Source: Dactylosporangium roseum
Lineage (GTDB): Bacteria > Actinomycetota > Actinomycetes > Mycobacteriales > Micromonosporaceae
DNA: 64,000 nt
Assembly (NCBI RefSeq): GCF_025264685.1
Contig: NZ_CP073721.1
Location: 3,835,001-3,899,000 of the forward strand
Reading direction: 5' to 3'
Shown one piece after another: positions 9,401-16,705 of the stretch (positions are counted from its first letter, which is position 1; each line of letters starts with the position of its first letter). A program made the translations under genes and the position numbers. A model generated the notes under the pieces. That model made no database searches. It saw nothing but the letters and a program-made list of their open reading frames with translations, and was not told where the DNA came from.

Positions 9401-9817
9401 GTGAACGACGAGGCGCACGACGTCGAACCGCACCCGGTCCGGCGCAATACGAAGCAGCGCGACGCCGTGATGACGCTGCTCAGCGCCGTCGACGGCTTTC
9501 ACAGCGCGCAGGAGTTGCACGTCATGCTCCGCGAGCGCGGCGCCAACGTCGGCCTCACGACCGTCTATCGCACGCTCCAGTTGCTCGCCGAGACCAATGA
9601 GATCGACATCATGCAGGTTCCGGGCAGTGATACTCGTTACCGTCGTTGCAGCGACCGCCACCATCACCATCTCGTCTGCCGTAGCTGCGGCCGCACGGTC
9701 GAGGTTCTCGGCCCGGCGGTGGAGCGCTGGGCGGACCGCGTCGGTGAAGAGCACGGCTTCACCGACGTCAGTCACACACTGGAGATCTTCGGCACCTGCG
9801 GCCGCTGCTCACGGTAG
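9401..9817 (+). CDS. zur: Zinc uptake regulator Zur (Fur family)
   Basis: 138 residues with the Fur fold: a winged helix containing AQELHVMLRERG and VGLTTVYRTLQLL, the metal-binding HHHHLVCRSCGRTVEV (about 87-102) and a C-terminal CGRC. The two CxxC pairs form the structural zinc site. The wording VEVLGPAVERWA and HTLEIFGTCGRC closely follows actinobacterial Zur rather than Fur or PerR. Zur with zinc represses high-affinity zinc uptake, and a matching box lies before znuA at 16670. The GTG start lacks a ribosome site but follows a possible -10 (TACGCT near 9382), which suggests a leaderless mRNA. Confidence 0.9.
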   Translation: MNDEAHDVEPHPVRRNTKQRDAVMTLLSAVDGFHSAQELHVMLRERGANVGLTTVYRTLQLLAETNEIDIMQVPGSDTRYRRCSDRHHHHLVCRSCGRTVEVLGPAVERWADRVGEEHGFTDVSHTLEIFGTCGRCSR

Positions 9818-9848
9818 CGGGACCGCGATGGCGAGCCGCCGGGCCGCG

Positions 9849-10436
9849 CTACAGGAGTTCCCGCAGCGCCTCCACCAGCAGCCACGCGCCGAACAGGGCG
9901 AACAGGAGCGCCGCGCCGTACTTGACGGCCCGCTCCGGCAGGCGTTTGCCGAGCATGCGGCCGACCAGGATGGCCAGCGCGTCGGCGGCGACCATGCCGA
10001 TCGTCGAGCCGACCCAGGTGCCGAACCAGCCGTGCTGGGTGGCGAGGGTGATGGTGGCGAGCATCGTCTTGTCGCCGAGCTCGGCGAGGAAGAACGCGCC
10101 ACCGACGGCGAGGATCGCCGAGCCCGTGCTGCGTTCGGCCTTGCGCTTCTCGTCGTCGGTGAGGCTGTCGCCGCGCAGGGTCCAGGCGCCGAACGCGAAG
10201 AACGCGAGCGCCGCGATCAGTGAGATCCAGCCGGTCGGCAGGGTGGCGCCGAGGCCGTAGCCAACACCGACGGACACGAGATGGACCACGGCGGTGGCGA
10301 TAGTGATGCCGATGAGGACCGGCGCCGGACGGAAGCGGGTGGCGAACGTCAATGCCATCAACTGCGACTTGTCGCCCAGCTCGGCGACGAAGATGACGGC
10401 GAAGCTGATGACCAGCGCCGCGAGGAAACCGCTCAA
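9849..10436 (-). CDS. GDT1/TMEM165-family cation exporter (UPF0016, probable Mn2+ exporter)
   Basis: 195 residues, about six membrane helices in two homologous halves. Each half carries the family motif E-x-G-D-K-(S/T): AELGDKSQLMAL near residue 18 and AELGDKTMLATI near residue 115. Family members export Mn2+ or exchange Ca2+/H+, and bacterial copies often sit under manganese riboswitches, as here. The start codon is TTG (10436-10434) after AAGGGAAG. Prediction of manganese efflux is strengthened by the riboswitch upstream. Confidence 0.92.
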   Translation of the reverse strand: MSGFLAALVISFAVIFVAELGDKSQLMALTFATRFRPAPVLIGITIATAVVHLVSVGVGYGLGATLPTGWISLIAALAFFAFGAWTLRGDSLTDDEKRKAERSTGSAILAVGGAFFLAELGDKTMLATITLATQHGWFGTWVGSTIGMVAADALAILVGRMLGKRLPERAVKYGAALLFALFGAWLLVEALRELL

Positions 10437-10443
10437 GGTCTTC

Positions 10444-10467
10444 CCTTCCCGCTGACGACCGGGAAGG
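10444..10467 (-). promoter_or_regulatory. Hairpin overlapping the ribosome site of the GDT1 gene
   Basis: CCTTCCCG and CGGGAAGG (8-bp arms, 8-nt loop, minus strand) lie just upstream of the TTG start. The 3' arm and the following GGGAAG form the purine-rich ribosome site, so folding would hide it. This fits a translation-control platform for the riboswitch upstream (inference). Confidence 0.5.
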
Positions 10468-10515
10468 AGCGTCAGGGGACGACCTCGACCCGGCCGTCAG
10501 CACATGTCTGCTGTT

Positions 10516-10632
10516 GGCTGAGCCGAAAGTCTCGTCCGCCGTGATCATGGGAAACGATCACGGCCGCGTGGCCGGGAGTCCGGGGACTCCAGTATGTCGA
10601 CCACGCTGTTGAGGACTACTCCCCTTCGCGTG
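10516..10632 (-). promoter_or_regulatory. yybP-ykoY (manganese) riboswitch
   Basis: On the minus strand the leader of the GDT1 gene contains the conserved 5' box GAAGGGGAGTAG (10627-10616). About 20 nt later comes GGTCGACATACTGG, then a GC-rich helix and an apical stem with inverted 9-mers GCCGTGATC/GATCACGGC. It ends with the conserved 3' box GGACGAGACTTTCGGC (about 10536-10521). These are the hallmark elements of the yybP-ykoY aptamer, which binds Mn2+ and turns on efflux genes. Boundaries are approximate. Confidence 0.85.
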
Positions 10633-10696
10633 ATCAAGCGTACCAGAGGCCCGTTGGGCTTGACTTCGCGGCCTAGGGTCGCCACCTGTCGACGCT

Positions 10697-10734
10697 CGAC
10701 GGCCGGCCGGGACCGGAGCCCCGGCCGGCCGTCG
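10697..10734. repeat. 15-bp perfect inverted repeat
   Basis: CGACGGCCGGCCGGG at 10697-10711 and its exact complement at 10720-10734 flank an 8-nt loop, about 65 bp upstream of the riboswitch transcript. Function unknown; terminator or repeat-family member. Confidence 0.7.
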
Positions 10735-10847
10735 TACACCTGGCCTCTGGCCAACCCGGACAGGACCGACGATTCGGGCGCTGGGCCCGGAGGTGTCGCC
10801 GCCGGCGCGCGCGTTCCGCCGCAATCCGCCGCCGATCCGCTCGATCT

Positions 10848-10903
10848 CATGATCATGGGAAAGATGTGGTTACCCCGATAGCCACATCTTTCCCATGATC
10901 ATG
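10848..10903. repeat. 22-bp perfect inverted repeat between serS and the GDT1 gene
   Basis: The arms 10848-10869 and 10882-10903 are exact reverse complements over 22 bp with a 12-nt loop. The arm contains TGATCATGGGAAA, which also occurs at 10542-10554 inside the apical stem of the manganese riboswitch. The position downstream of serS allows a terminator role. Confidence 0.8.
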
Positions 10904-11049
10904 GAGTCATGGAGTCGCCCGGCCCGGAACGCGCCGCCCGGATCTAGCGGCGACCACGAGCGACCAGGCGCCACCCGCACGACTGTGCGCCACCATCCCG
11001 TTGCGCAGCACCAGGGGTTGATAGATGACCGCACGGCGGTGGTGCCCGC

Positions 11050-12342
11050 CTACTTCTTGCGGGACGGCTTGCTGATCCGGTCGGTGCCGACGCGGTCGCG
11101 CAGCACCTCGGGCACCAGGACCGAGCCGTCCTCCTGCTGGTACTGCTCCAGGATCGCCGGGAAGATCCGGCTGGTGGCCAGGGCCGAGCCGTTGAGCGTG
11201 TGGACGAAGCGGTTGGTCTTCGAGCCGGGCACCCGGTAGCGGATGCCGGCACGGCGGGCCTGGTAGTCGCCGGCCCACGACACCGACGACACCTCCTTGT
11301 ACTTCCGGGTGCTCGGCATCCACACCTCGATGTCGATCGTCTTGCGCATCGAGGCGCTGGCGTCGTCGGCGGCCAGCAGCGAGCGGCGGAAGTGCAGGCC
11401 GAGCGCGTCGACGAGGCCCTCGGCGTAGTCGACCATCTCCTCGAGGGTCTGCTCGCCGTCCTCCGCGCTGGTGAACTGGAAGATCTCCACCTTGTTGAAC
11501 TGGTGGCCGCGGACCGTGCCGCGCTCGTCGGAGTGTGAGCCGGCCTTTTCGCTGCGATAACAGGGGGTGTACGCGTACGCCTTGTGCGGCAGGTCCCCGG
11601 CCTCGAAGATCTCGTTCTGGTAGGCGCCGAGGATCGCCGTCTCCGACGTCGGCAGCAGGAACTGGCCGCGCTCGCCCTCGCCGACGGCGAGGTGGAACAC
11701 GTCGTCGTAGAACTTCGGGAACTGCCCGGCCGCGTAACCGGCCGAGTCGAGCAGCAGGTGCGGCGGCAGCATGAACTGGTAGCCGGCGGCGAAGTGCCGG
11801 TCCACGAACCAGTTGACGAGCGCCCACTCCAGGCGCGCGCCCCAGCCGGTGTAGATCCAGAAGCCGGAGCCGCCGAGCTTCACGCCGCGCTCGAAGTCGA
11901 CGAGGCCCAGCTCGGTGGCGAGCTGCACGTGGTCGCGCACGTTGTCGATCTTCGGCGGCGCGCCGAAGACCTTGACGACCTGGTTGGCCTCCTTGCCGCC
12001 GGCCACGACGTCGTCGGCGGGCAGGTTGGGCAGCTCGCTCATCGCCGCGTGGAGCTGCTCCTGCACGCCGGCGAGCCGGTCCTCGAGCTCCTGGAGCGCC
12101 GCCTTCGCGTCACGTGCCGTCGGCTCGACCGCCTGACCGGCCTGCTTGGCCGCGGCGAACGCGCGGGCCTCCTCCTTGCGCCGCTGCCGCTCCGCGTCGA
12201 TCTCGCCGATGAGCTCGCGGCGCTGCCGGTCGAGGCCGGCGATCGAACTCAGCGCACGGGACACCTCGGACGGGTCGAGCCTCTTGGACAGGGCGGCCTC
12301 CACCGAGGCCCGGTCCTTGCGAATCAACTCGATGTCGAGCAT
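11050..12342 (-). CDS. serS: Seryl-tRNA synthetase
   Basis: 430 residues. An N-terminal long coiled-coil arm (about 25-105) binds the tRNA-Ser variable arm. A class II core follows, with motif 2 (TPCYRSEKAGS ... GTVRGHQFNKVE) and motif 3 (NGSALATSRIFPAILEQYQ). It attaches serine to tRNA-Ser (and tRNA-Sec where present). The length is normal. The start at 12342 (MLDIELIRKDR) matches the family N-terminus and has AAAGG upstream, rather than the in-frame GTG four codons earlier. Single gene, divergent from the unknown gene at 12579. Confidence 0.96.
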   Translation of the reverse strand: MLDIELIRKDRASVEAALSKRLDPSEVSRALSSIAGLDRQRRELIGEIDAERQRRKEEARAFAAAKQAGQAVEPTARDAKAALQELEDRLAGVQEQLHAAMSELPNLPADDVVAGGKEANQVVKVFGAPPKIDNVRDHVQLATELGLVDFERGVKLGGSGFWIYTGWGARLEWALVNWFVDRHFAAGYQFMLPPHLLLDSAGYAAGQFPKFYDDVFHLAVGEGERGQFLLPTSETAILGAYQNEIFEAGDLPHKAYAYTPCYRSEKAGSHSDERGTVRGHQFNKVEIFQFTSAEDGEQTLEEMVDYAEGLVDALGLHFRRSLLAADDASASMRKTIDIEVWMPSTRKYKEVSSVSWAGDYQARRAGIRYRVPGSKTNRFVHTLNGSALATSRIFPAILEQYQQEDGSVLVPEVLRDRVGTDRISKPSRKK

Positions 12343-12578
12343 GCTGCCGCGCACCTTTGACTAGGGTTCGTTGGGTCTTCCAGATGCTACTCGTTGTCGC
12401 GACGCCGTTTCCGAGGCCGCGCCCATGAGTGGGTCGACGCCCTTGCCCGTCGCCGAGCCGCCGGACCGCCCGCGACCGCGCCTGACAACCGTGTGCCGCG
12501 GCCGGCCCGAGCCACCCGGACGGTGACGTCGCTCTCCGACCGGTGGATGGCCTGGCACACTGGTGGCACCATTGATGC

Positions 12579-13139
12579 ATGCGCATCGAAGTTGTTGATC
12601 TGATCGATGGACAACTCCTGGACACGGCCTGGACGCAGTACAGCGAAGCGTTCTCCGGGCTGCGCACCACCGCCGTACAGCGGCACGTCATGCACCGCGA
12701 CGAGTTCGACGCGATGATGGCGGACCGGCGGGTGCGGAAGTTCCTCGCCTGGAGCCCGCAGGGCGAGTTGCACGGACTCTCGACGTTCACGAACCACCTC
12801 GACGCGATCCCGCTCATCTCACCCGACTACTTCCGAGCCCGTTTCCCCGACCGCTACAACGCACGCCAGATCTGGTACGTGGGGTTCGTCGCGGTCCACC
12901 GCGAGGGCCGCCAGCCGCAGATCTTCGAGCGTCTCATCACCGCGATGCGCCACCACGGCGGCGACCAGCTCGCCATGGTCGTCATCGACGTCTGTCGGCT
13001 CAACGGCGAGGAGCTGCGCCTGCCGGACGCGGTCGGCCTGATCCTGCGCCGCCGCTTCGGCGACGTGCGCCGTGACCGGCTCGACGAGCAGACCTACTGG
13101 GGCTATACGTTCCCGCCGGACCAGATCGCCGCCGCCTGA
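12579..13139 (+). CDS. Uncharacterised protein, possibly GNAT-like acyltransferase fold
   Basis: 186 residues, not confidently recognised. The order of elements (LAWSPQGELHGLSTFTNHL, then IWYVGFVAVHREGRQPQIFERLITAM, then VVIDVCRLNGEEL) resembles strands 4-5 and the following helix of N-acetyltransferases. The classical Q/RxxGxG/A loop is not clear. It has no signal peptide or membrane segment. The ATG follows a second ATG 7 nt upstream in another frame; no strong ribosome site is visible. Coding quality is good (high GC at third positions). The GNAT suggestion is inference. Confidence 0.75.
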   Translation: MRIEVVDLIDGQLLDTAWTQYSEAFSGLRTTAVQRHVMHRDEFDAMMADRRVRKFLAWSPQGELHGLSTFTNHLDAIPLISPDYFRARFPDRYNARQIWYVGFVAVHREGRQPQIFERLITAMRHHGGDQLAMVVIDVCRLNGEELRLPDAVGLILRRRFGDVRRDRLDEQTYWGYTFPPDQIAAA

Positions 13140-13256
13140 CCAGAACCCAGGTCGAAGCACCGGCGGATGCCGGAATTGTCAGAGGGCCGGTGGATGATGC
13201 GGTGGGTCCGCTCGGCGAGGCGCCGGCCCTCGGGCCGGGCGGAGCCCGCCGCGCTG

Positions 13257-14789
13257 TCAGGGCCGAGATGCGGTCAGATCCTGTCCTCCACACAGCGGGG
13301 GTCCGTCGACGGCGCAGTGCCGCCGTGGCGCCGCCTCCGGCCGGACCTCCGGCGCCGCGGCGACCGGCTTCTCCGGATTGCGGATCGTGACCGCGGCGAC
13401 CAGGCCGGCCGCGACGCAGAGCAGCGCCGAGATCAGCACGGCGTGGTGGAAGCCGGTCGAGAAGAGGTCCGGGTGGTGGTACGCCGCGCCGGTGATCCCG
13501 GCGATCGCCGGCAGTACCGCCACCGCGACGAGACCGGCGGCCCGCGCGACGTCGTTGTTGACGGCCGAGGCCATCCCGGCGTGGTTGGCCGGCACCGCCG
13601 CGAGGACGGTCGCGGTCAGCGGCGCGACCGTGATCGCCAGGCCCAGCCCGAGGACGGCCACCGCCGGCAGGACCTGGGTGAGGTAGCCGCCGGCGGCGTC
13701 GATCCGCGCGAAGAGCGCCATGCCGGCCCCGGCGACGATCGGCCCGGCGCTCATCTGCAGCCGCGGCCCGATCTGGGCCGCGAGCGCGCCGGAGCGGGCC
13801 GACAGCAGCAGCATGATCACCGTGACCGGCAGCAGCGCGACCCCGGCCGCGAGCGGCGTGTAGCCGGCGACGTTCTGCAGTTGGATCGGCAGCAGGAACA
13901 GCGCACCGCCGAGGGCGCCGTAGACGATGAACGTGACCACGTTGGTGGCGGTGAACCGCACCGAGCCGAAGAGGCTCAGCGGCAGCATCGGGTGCCGCGC
14001 CCGGGTCTGCCACCGGACGAACACGGCGAGCAGCAGCACACCGCCGACCAGCGCCCCCGTCACCGGCAGACTGGACCAGCCCTGGGCCTGGCCCTCGATG
14101 AGGCCGTACGTGACGCCGATCAGCCCGGCCGTCACGAGCGCCCCGCCGACGAGGTCGACCCGGCCGGTCGCCGCCGGATTCCGCGACTCCGGCACGTGCC
14201 GCCGGGTGATCAGCACGACGGCGATCGCGATCGGCACGTTGACGGCGAAGATGAGCCGCCACGAGTCCGCACCGAGCCCGACCAGCCAGCCGCCGACGAA
14301 CGGCCCGATCGCGGTCGCGACCCCGCCGAGACCCGACCAGGCGCCGATCGCCTTGCTGCGGTCGTCGGGCCGGAAGGACGCCTGGAGGATCGCGAGACTG
14401 CCCGGGGTGAGCAGGGCCGCCCCGACCCCCTGCAGCGCCCGCGCCGCGATGAGCGTCCCGGCGTCCGGCGCGATCCCGCACAGCACCGACGCGAGCGCGA
14501 ACCACACGATGCCGACGGTGAAGACCCGCCGCCGCCCGTAGCGGTCGCCGAGCGCCCCGGCGAGCAGCAGCAGCCCGGCGAGCGTCAGCGTGTATGCCGT
14601 GACGACCCACTGCAGGGTCTCCAGTCCGGCGTCGAACGACCGCCCGATCGCCGGCAGCGCGATCCCGACCACGGTCGCGTCGATCGCGGCGATCCCCGAC
14701 CCGAGGATCGTCGCGGTGAGGACCCACCGCCCGGCGGCACCGGCATACAGCAGCCGGCCCTCGCCATCCACCCCGCCGCCGGTCGCCAT
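13257..14789 (-). CDS. DHA2-family MFS transporter (EmrB type), second copy
   Basis: 510 residues, about 14 hydrophobic segments. Motif A is GALGDRYGRRRVF and the motif C region is ALQGVGAALLTPGSLAIL. It is a drug:H+ antiporter family member distinct from the pump at 7543. ATG 14789 is chosen over the open frame upstream because GAGGAG lies just before it and the first helix starts about 25 residues later. The C-terminal tail is Pro/Ala/Arg-rich. It converges with the gene at 12579, and the 117-bp gap has only a weak GC hairpin. Substrate unknown. Confidence 0.88.
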   Translation of the reverse strand: MATGGGVDGEGRLLYAGAAGRWVLTATILGSGIAAIDATVVGIALPAIGRSFDAGLETLQWVVTAYTLTLAGLLLLAGALGDRYGRRRVFTVGIVWFALASVLCGIAPDAGTLIAARALQGVGAALLTPGSLAILQASFRPDDRSKAIGAWSGLGGVATAIGPFVGGWLVGLGADSWRLIFAVNVPIAIAVVLITRRHVPESRNPAATGRVDLVGGALVTAGLIGVTYGLIEGQAQGWSSLPVTGALVGGVLLLAVFVRWQTRARHPMLPLSLFGSVRFTATNVVTFIVYGALGGALFLLPIQLQNVAGYTPLAAGVALLPVTVIMLLLSARSGALAAQIGPRLQMSAGPIVAGAGMALFARIDAAGGYLTQVLPAVAVLGLGLAITVAPLTATVLAAVPANHAGMASAVNNDVARAAGLVAVAVLPAIAGITGAAYHHPDLFSTGFHHAVLISALLCVAAGLVAAVTIRNPEKPVAAAPEVRPEAAPRRHCAVDGPPLCGGQDLTASRP

Positions 14790-14877
14790 CCGCCCGCTCC
14801 TCACCGGTCGCCGCCGCCGGGACCGACCGTATACCTCCGCCGGCGAATCCGCCGGTCCGGCGCGATGACGACCACCG

Positions 14878-15438
14878 TCATCCGCCGAGCGCCTCCAGCA
14901 GGGAGTCGTACGTGCCGTCGACGTCGCCCTCCACACTCGTCACGATCCGGGTCGCCGGACGGGCCTCGACGACGGTGAGCAGGCGGTCGTACATCGCGGC
15001 CAGTTCGGCCGGGCCGTCGGCGCGTTCGAGGAGCCGGCCCACCTCCCGGTGCGCGGGATCCGTGCTGGTGCGGCTGCGCTCGGTGAACCGGCGCACGGCG
15101 TTGCCGCGCGAGTCGAGCAGCACGATCTCCACGAACCGCGCACCCACCTCGGTCGCCAGGGCGGCGGCCCGCTCGATGAACTCGGGCCGGCCCAGGTACT
15201 GCGGCACCACCACCTCGTGCCCGGCCAGGAGGTGCGCCCGCGCGGCCGCGAGCGCGGCGGCGCGGGCCAGGACGCCGGCCGCCGGGCGGTGCTCCCGCCA
15301 CGCGCCGACCAGGTCGCGGAGCCGGTCGATGTCGAGGTTGAGCGTCAGCGGGTGCTCGTCGGCGTATCGGCGGGCGAGCGTCGACTTGCCACACCCGGGC
15401 GGGCCGTTGAGCAGGATGAGGCGGGGCAGGAGTGCCAT
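14878..15438 (-). CDS. P-loop kinase-like ATPase (AAA_33 / zeta-toxin-like fold)
   Basis: 186 residues. The Walker A is LLNGPPGCGKSTLARRYAD (about residues 9-27), followed by a catalytic-type LDIDRLRDLVG, the layout of small P-loop kinases such as gluconate kinase, chloramphenicol phosphotransferase and AAA_33 proteins. It is soluble. The start lies 3 nt after the stop of the P450 remnant, so both share a transcript. The substrate is not predictable. No antitoxin-like partner adjoins, so a toxin role is unsupported. Confidence 0.8.
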   Translation of the reverse strand: MALLPRLILLNGPPGCGKSTLARRYADEHPLTLNLDIDRLRDLVGAWREHRPAAGVLARAAALAAARAHLLAGHEVVVPQYLGRPEFIERAAALATEVGARFVEIVLLDSRGNAVRRFTERSRTSTDPAHREVGRLLERADGPAELAAMYDRLLTVVEARPATRIVTSVEGDVDGTYDSLLEALGG

Positions 15439-15441
15439 GGC

Positions 15442-15888
15442 TCAGTGCCGATGGGCCGACCCGGACCTGAACGACATCGCCGGGCCCGGGGTCGGGGCCG
15501 TCTTCGTCGCCAGGTCGAGACGGTGGACCTCGCGGATCGGGTGGCCGGCGAACTCGAGGTCCCTGGTCGCGGCGCGGACCATGGCCACCGCGACCGGGTC
15601 CAGCCGCACGGTCTCCATCAGCGTGTAGCGGACCGTGGGGATGCGCTTCACGTCGTCGGTGACCGCGCCCCCGGCGAACAGGGCGCCGGCCTCGTACCGG
15701 CGGGCCTTGGCCCGCCGGTACCGCTGGTCGCGCAGCGGCAGCCGCGTCCGGAACACCGGCCCGTGCGCGCGGTAGACCCGGGCGAGGAGTTGGCCGGGAT
15801 CGTTGCCCATGTCGAGCGCGCTGTCCAGGAACGGCAGCCCGCAGGCCCGGAGGGTCCCGCGCCGCGGTGCCGTCGCTGTGACCGTCAT
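15442..15888 (-). pseudogene. Cytochrome P450 remnant with a large internal deletion
   Basis: An open frame of 148 codons with a good start (AGAGGTGG before ATG 15888). Residues about 15-50 (LPFLDSALDMGNDPGQLL and HGPVFRTRLP) match the N-terminal substrate-access region of P450s. Residues about 87-120 (YTLMETVRLDP, then MVRAATRDLEFAGHPI) match the K helix, with its ExxR pair as E-T-V-R, and the following strand. Some 200 residues between these (helices B-J, including the I helix) and the whole heme-binding C-terminus with its Cys are missing. It cannot bind heme as a P450. The frame stayed open because the deletion joint is in frame. A re-purposed small protein is possible but unlikely. Confidence 0.75.
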
Positions 15889-16024
15889 GAGCGCCACCTC
15901 TCGGTGCGGGTCGCCGGCTTCCGTCGCCGGGGCACGGGGCCGCGCCGCGCCACGGCGAACGATGGTATCGAAGAGCACGGTTCCCGGCGTCCCGCGTGGT
16001 ACCTCCCGACGGCACACTGTGTGG

Positions 16025-16516
16025 ATGCGGCTGCGGCATTGGCACGAGGACGACCTCGAGGTGTTCTTCGACCTCTACTCCCGCTGGGAGGTGATGCGCT
16101 GGCTCGGCCCCCAGCCCCGCGGTGTGTTGCGGGACCGCGAGGAGGCCCGCGCGCGGATGGCCCGCTGGCACGAGCGCGAGCGCGACCTGCCCGACCCGTT
16201 CGGCCTGTGGGCGATCGTCCCCGACGACGCCGGCCGGGGTCGTCCCGTGGGGACGGTGCTGCTGTTGCCGCTGCACGACGCGAACGGGCCGACCGACGAG
16301 ATCGAGATCGGCTGGCATCTCCACCCGGACCACCAGGGGCGCGGCTACGCGACGGGTGCCGCGCGGCTCCTGCTCGACCGGACGCCGCCCGGCGTCCTCG
16401 CCCTCACCGACCCCGACAACCACGCCTCGCAGGCCGTCGCCCGCCGGCTCGGCATGCGCGACGAGGGACTGACGGACCGCTGGTTCGGCCTCACCACCCG
16501 CCAGTTCCGCGCCTGA
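16025..16516 (+). CDS. GNAT-family N-acetyltransferase
   Basis: 163 residues with the GNAT core. The acetyl-CoA motif is HPDHQGRGYATGAARLLL (about residues 99-116), with the Q/RxxGxG/A loop intact, preceded by strand 4 EIEIGWHL and followed by TDPDNHASQAVARRLGM. It looks like the RimJ/RimL-type branch that acetylates amino groups of proteins or small amines; the substrate is unknown. The start is ATG 16025 or the GTG two codons upstream. No ribosome site is visible, so a leaderless mRNA is possible. The gene is divergent from the P450 remnant. Confidence 0.87.
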   Translation: MRLRHWHEDDLEVFFDLYSRWEVMRWLGPQPRGVLRDREEARARMARWHERERDLPDPFGLWAIVPDDAGRGRPVGTVLLLPLHDANGPTDEIEIGWHLHPDHQGRGYATGAARLLLDRTPPGVLALTDPDNHASQAVARRLGMRDEGLTDRWFGLTTRQFRA

Positions 16517-16520
16517 ACGA

Positions 16521-16623
16521 GATGTTCAACCTAGCCTCCTAGGATGTCGATCGCGGTCGCCGCCGAACCCGGGCCGGCGCGCTCCGACCAGGGCGACTCC
16601 ATGAGCGGGCCTTGTTGAACATC
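16521..16623. repeat. Separated 10-bp inverted repeat between the GNAT gene and znuA
   Basis: GATGTTCAAC at 16521-16530 and its exact complement GTTGAACATC at 16614-16623, 83 nt apart. They bracket most of the gap before znuA. Function unknown. Confidence 0.35.
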
Positions 16624-16669
16624 CGTGTCGCCGGTCTCACCGCCGCAGGCTGCGTGTGTCATGCGTTTT

Positions 16670-16684
16670 TGACAATGATTGTCA
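16670..16684 (+). promoter_or_regulatory. Zur box upstream of znuA
   Basis: TGACAATGATTGTCA is a palindrome with perfect 7-bp arms around a single central base. It resembles the actinobacterial Zur operator (TGAAAATCATTTTCA type) and lies 21 nt before the znuA ATG, where bound repressor would block transcription. The regulator gene zur is in the same window at 9401. Confidence 0.88.
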
Positions 16685-16705
16685 TCAGCGGGGAGACTTA
16701 CCGCC

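Larger units (their letters stand above)
10633..11049. other. Gene-free interval between serS and the manganese riboswitch
   Basis: No reading frame here has convincing codon structure. The interval holds two perfect palindromes (10697-10734 and 10848-10903) listed separately. The second could terminate serS transcription, about 150 nt past its stop. The promoter for the riboswitch transcript should lie just above 10640. No tRNA fold was recognised. Confidence 0.6.

Noticed and set aside
10895..11049. A tRNA gene near serS
   Set aside because: No cloverleaf could be formed, and neither a GTTCRAnYC T-loop nor a suitable acceptor stem is present.
14878..15438. Zeta-type toxin of a toxin-antitoxin pair
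   Set aside because: The Walker motif fits many small kinases, and no small antitoxin gene adjoins; the neighbour is a P450 remnant.
7543..16516. A resistance or biosynthetic gene cluster around the two efflux pumps
   Set aside because: The pumps are separated by serS, zur and other housekeeping genes. The only tailoring-enzyme candidate (P450) is a remnant, and no synthase gene is present.
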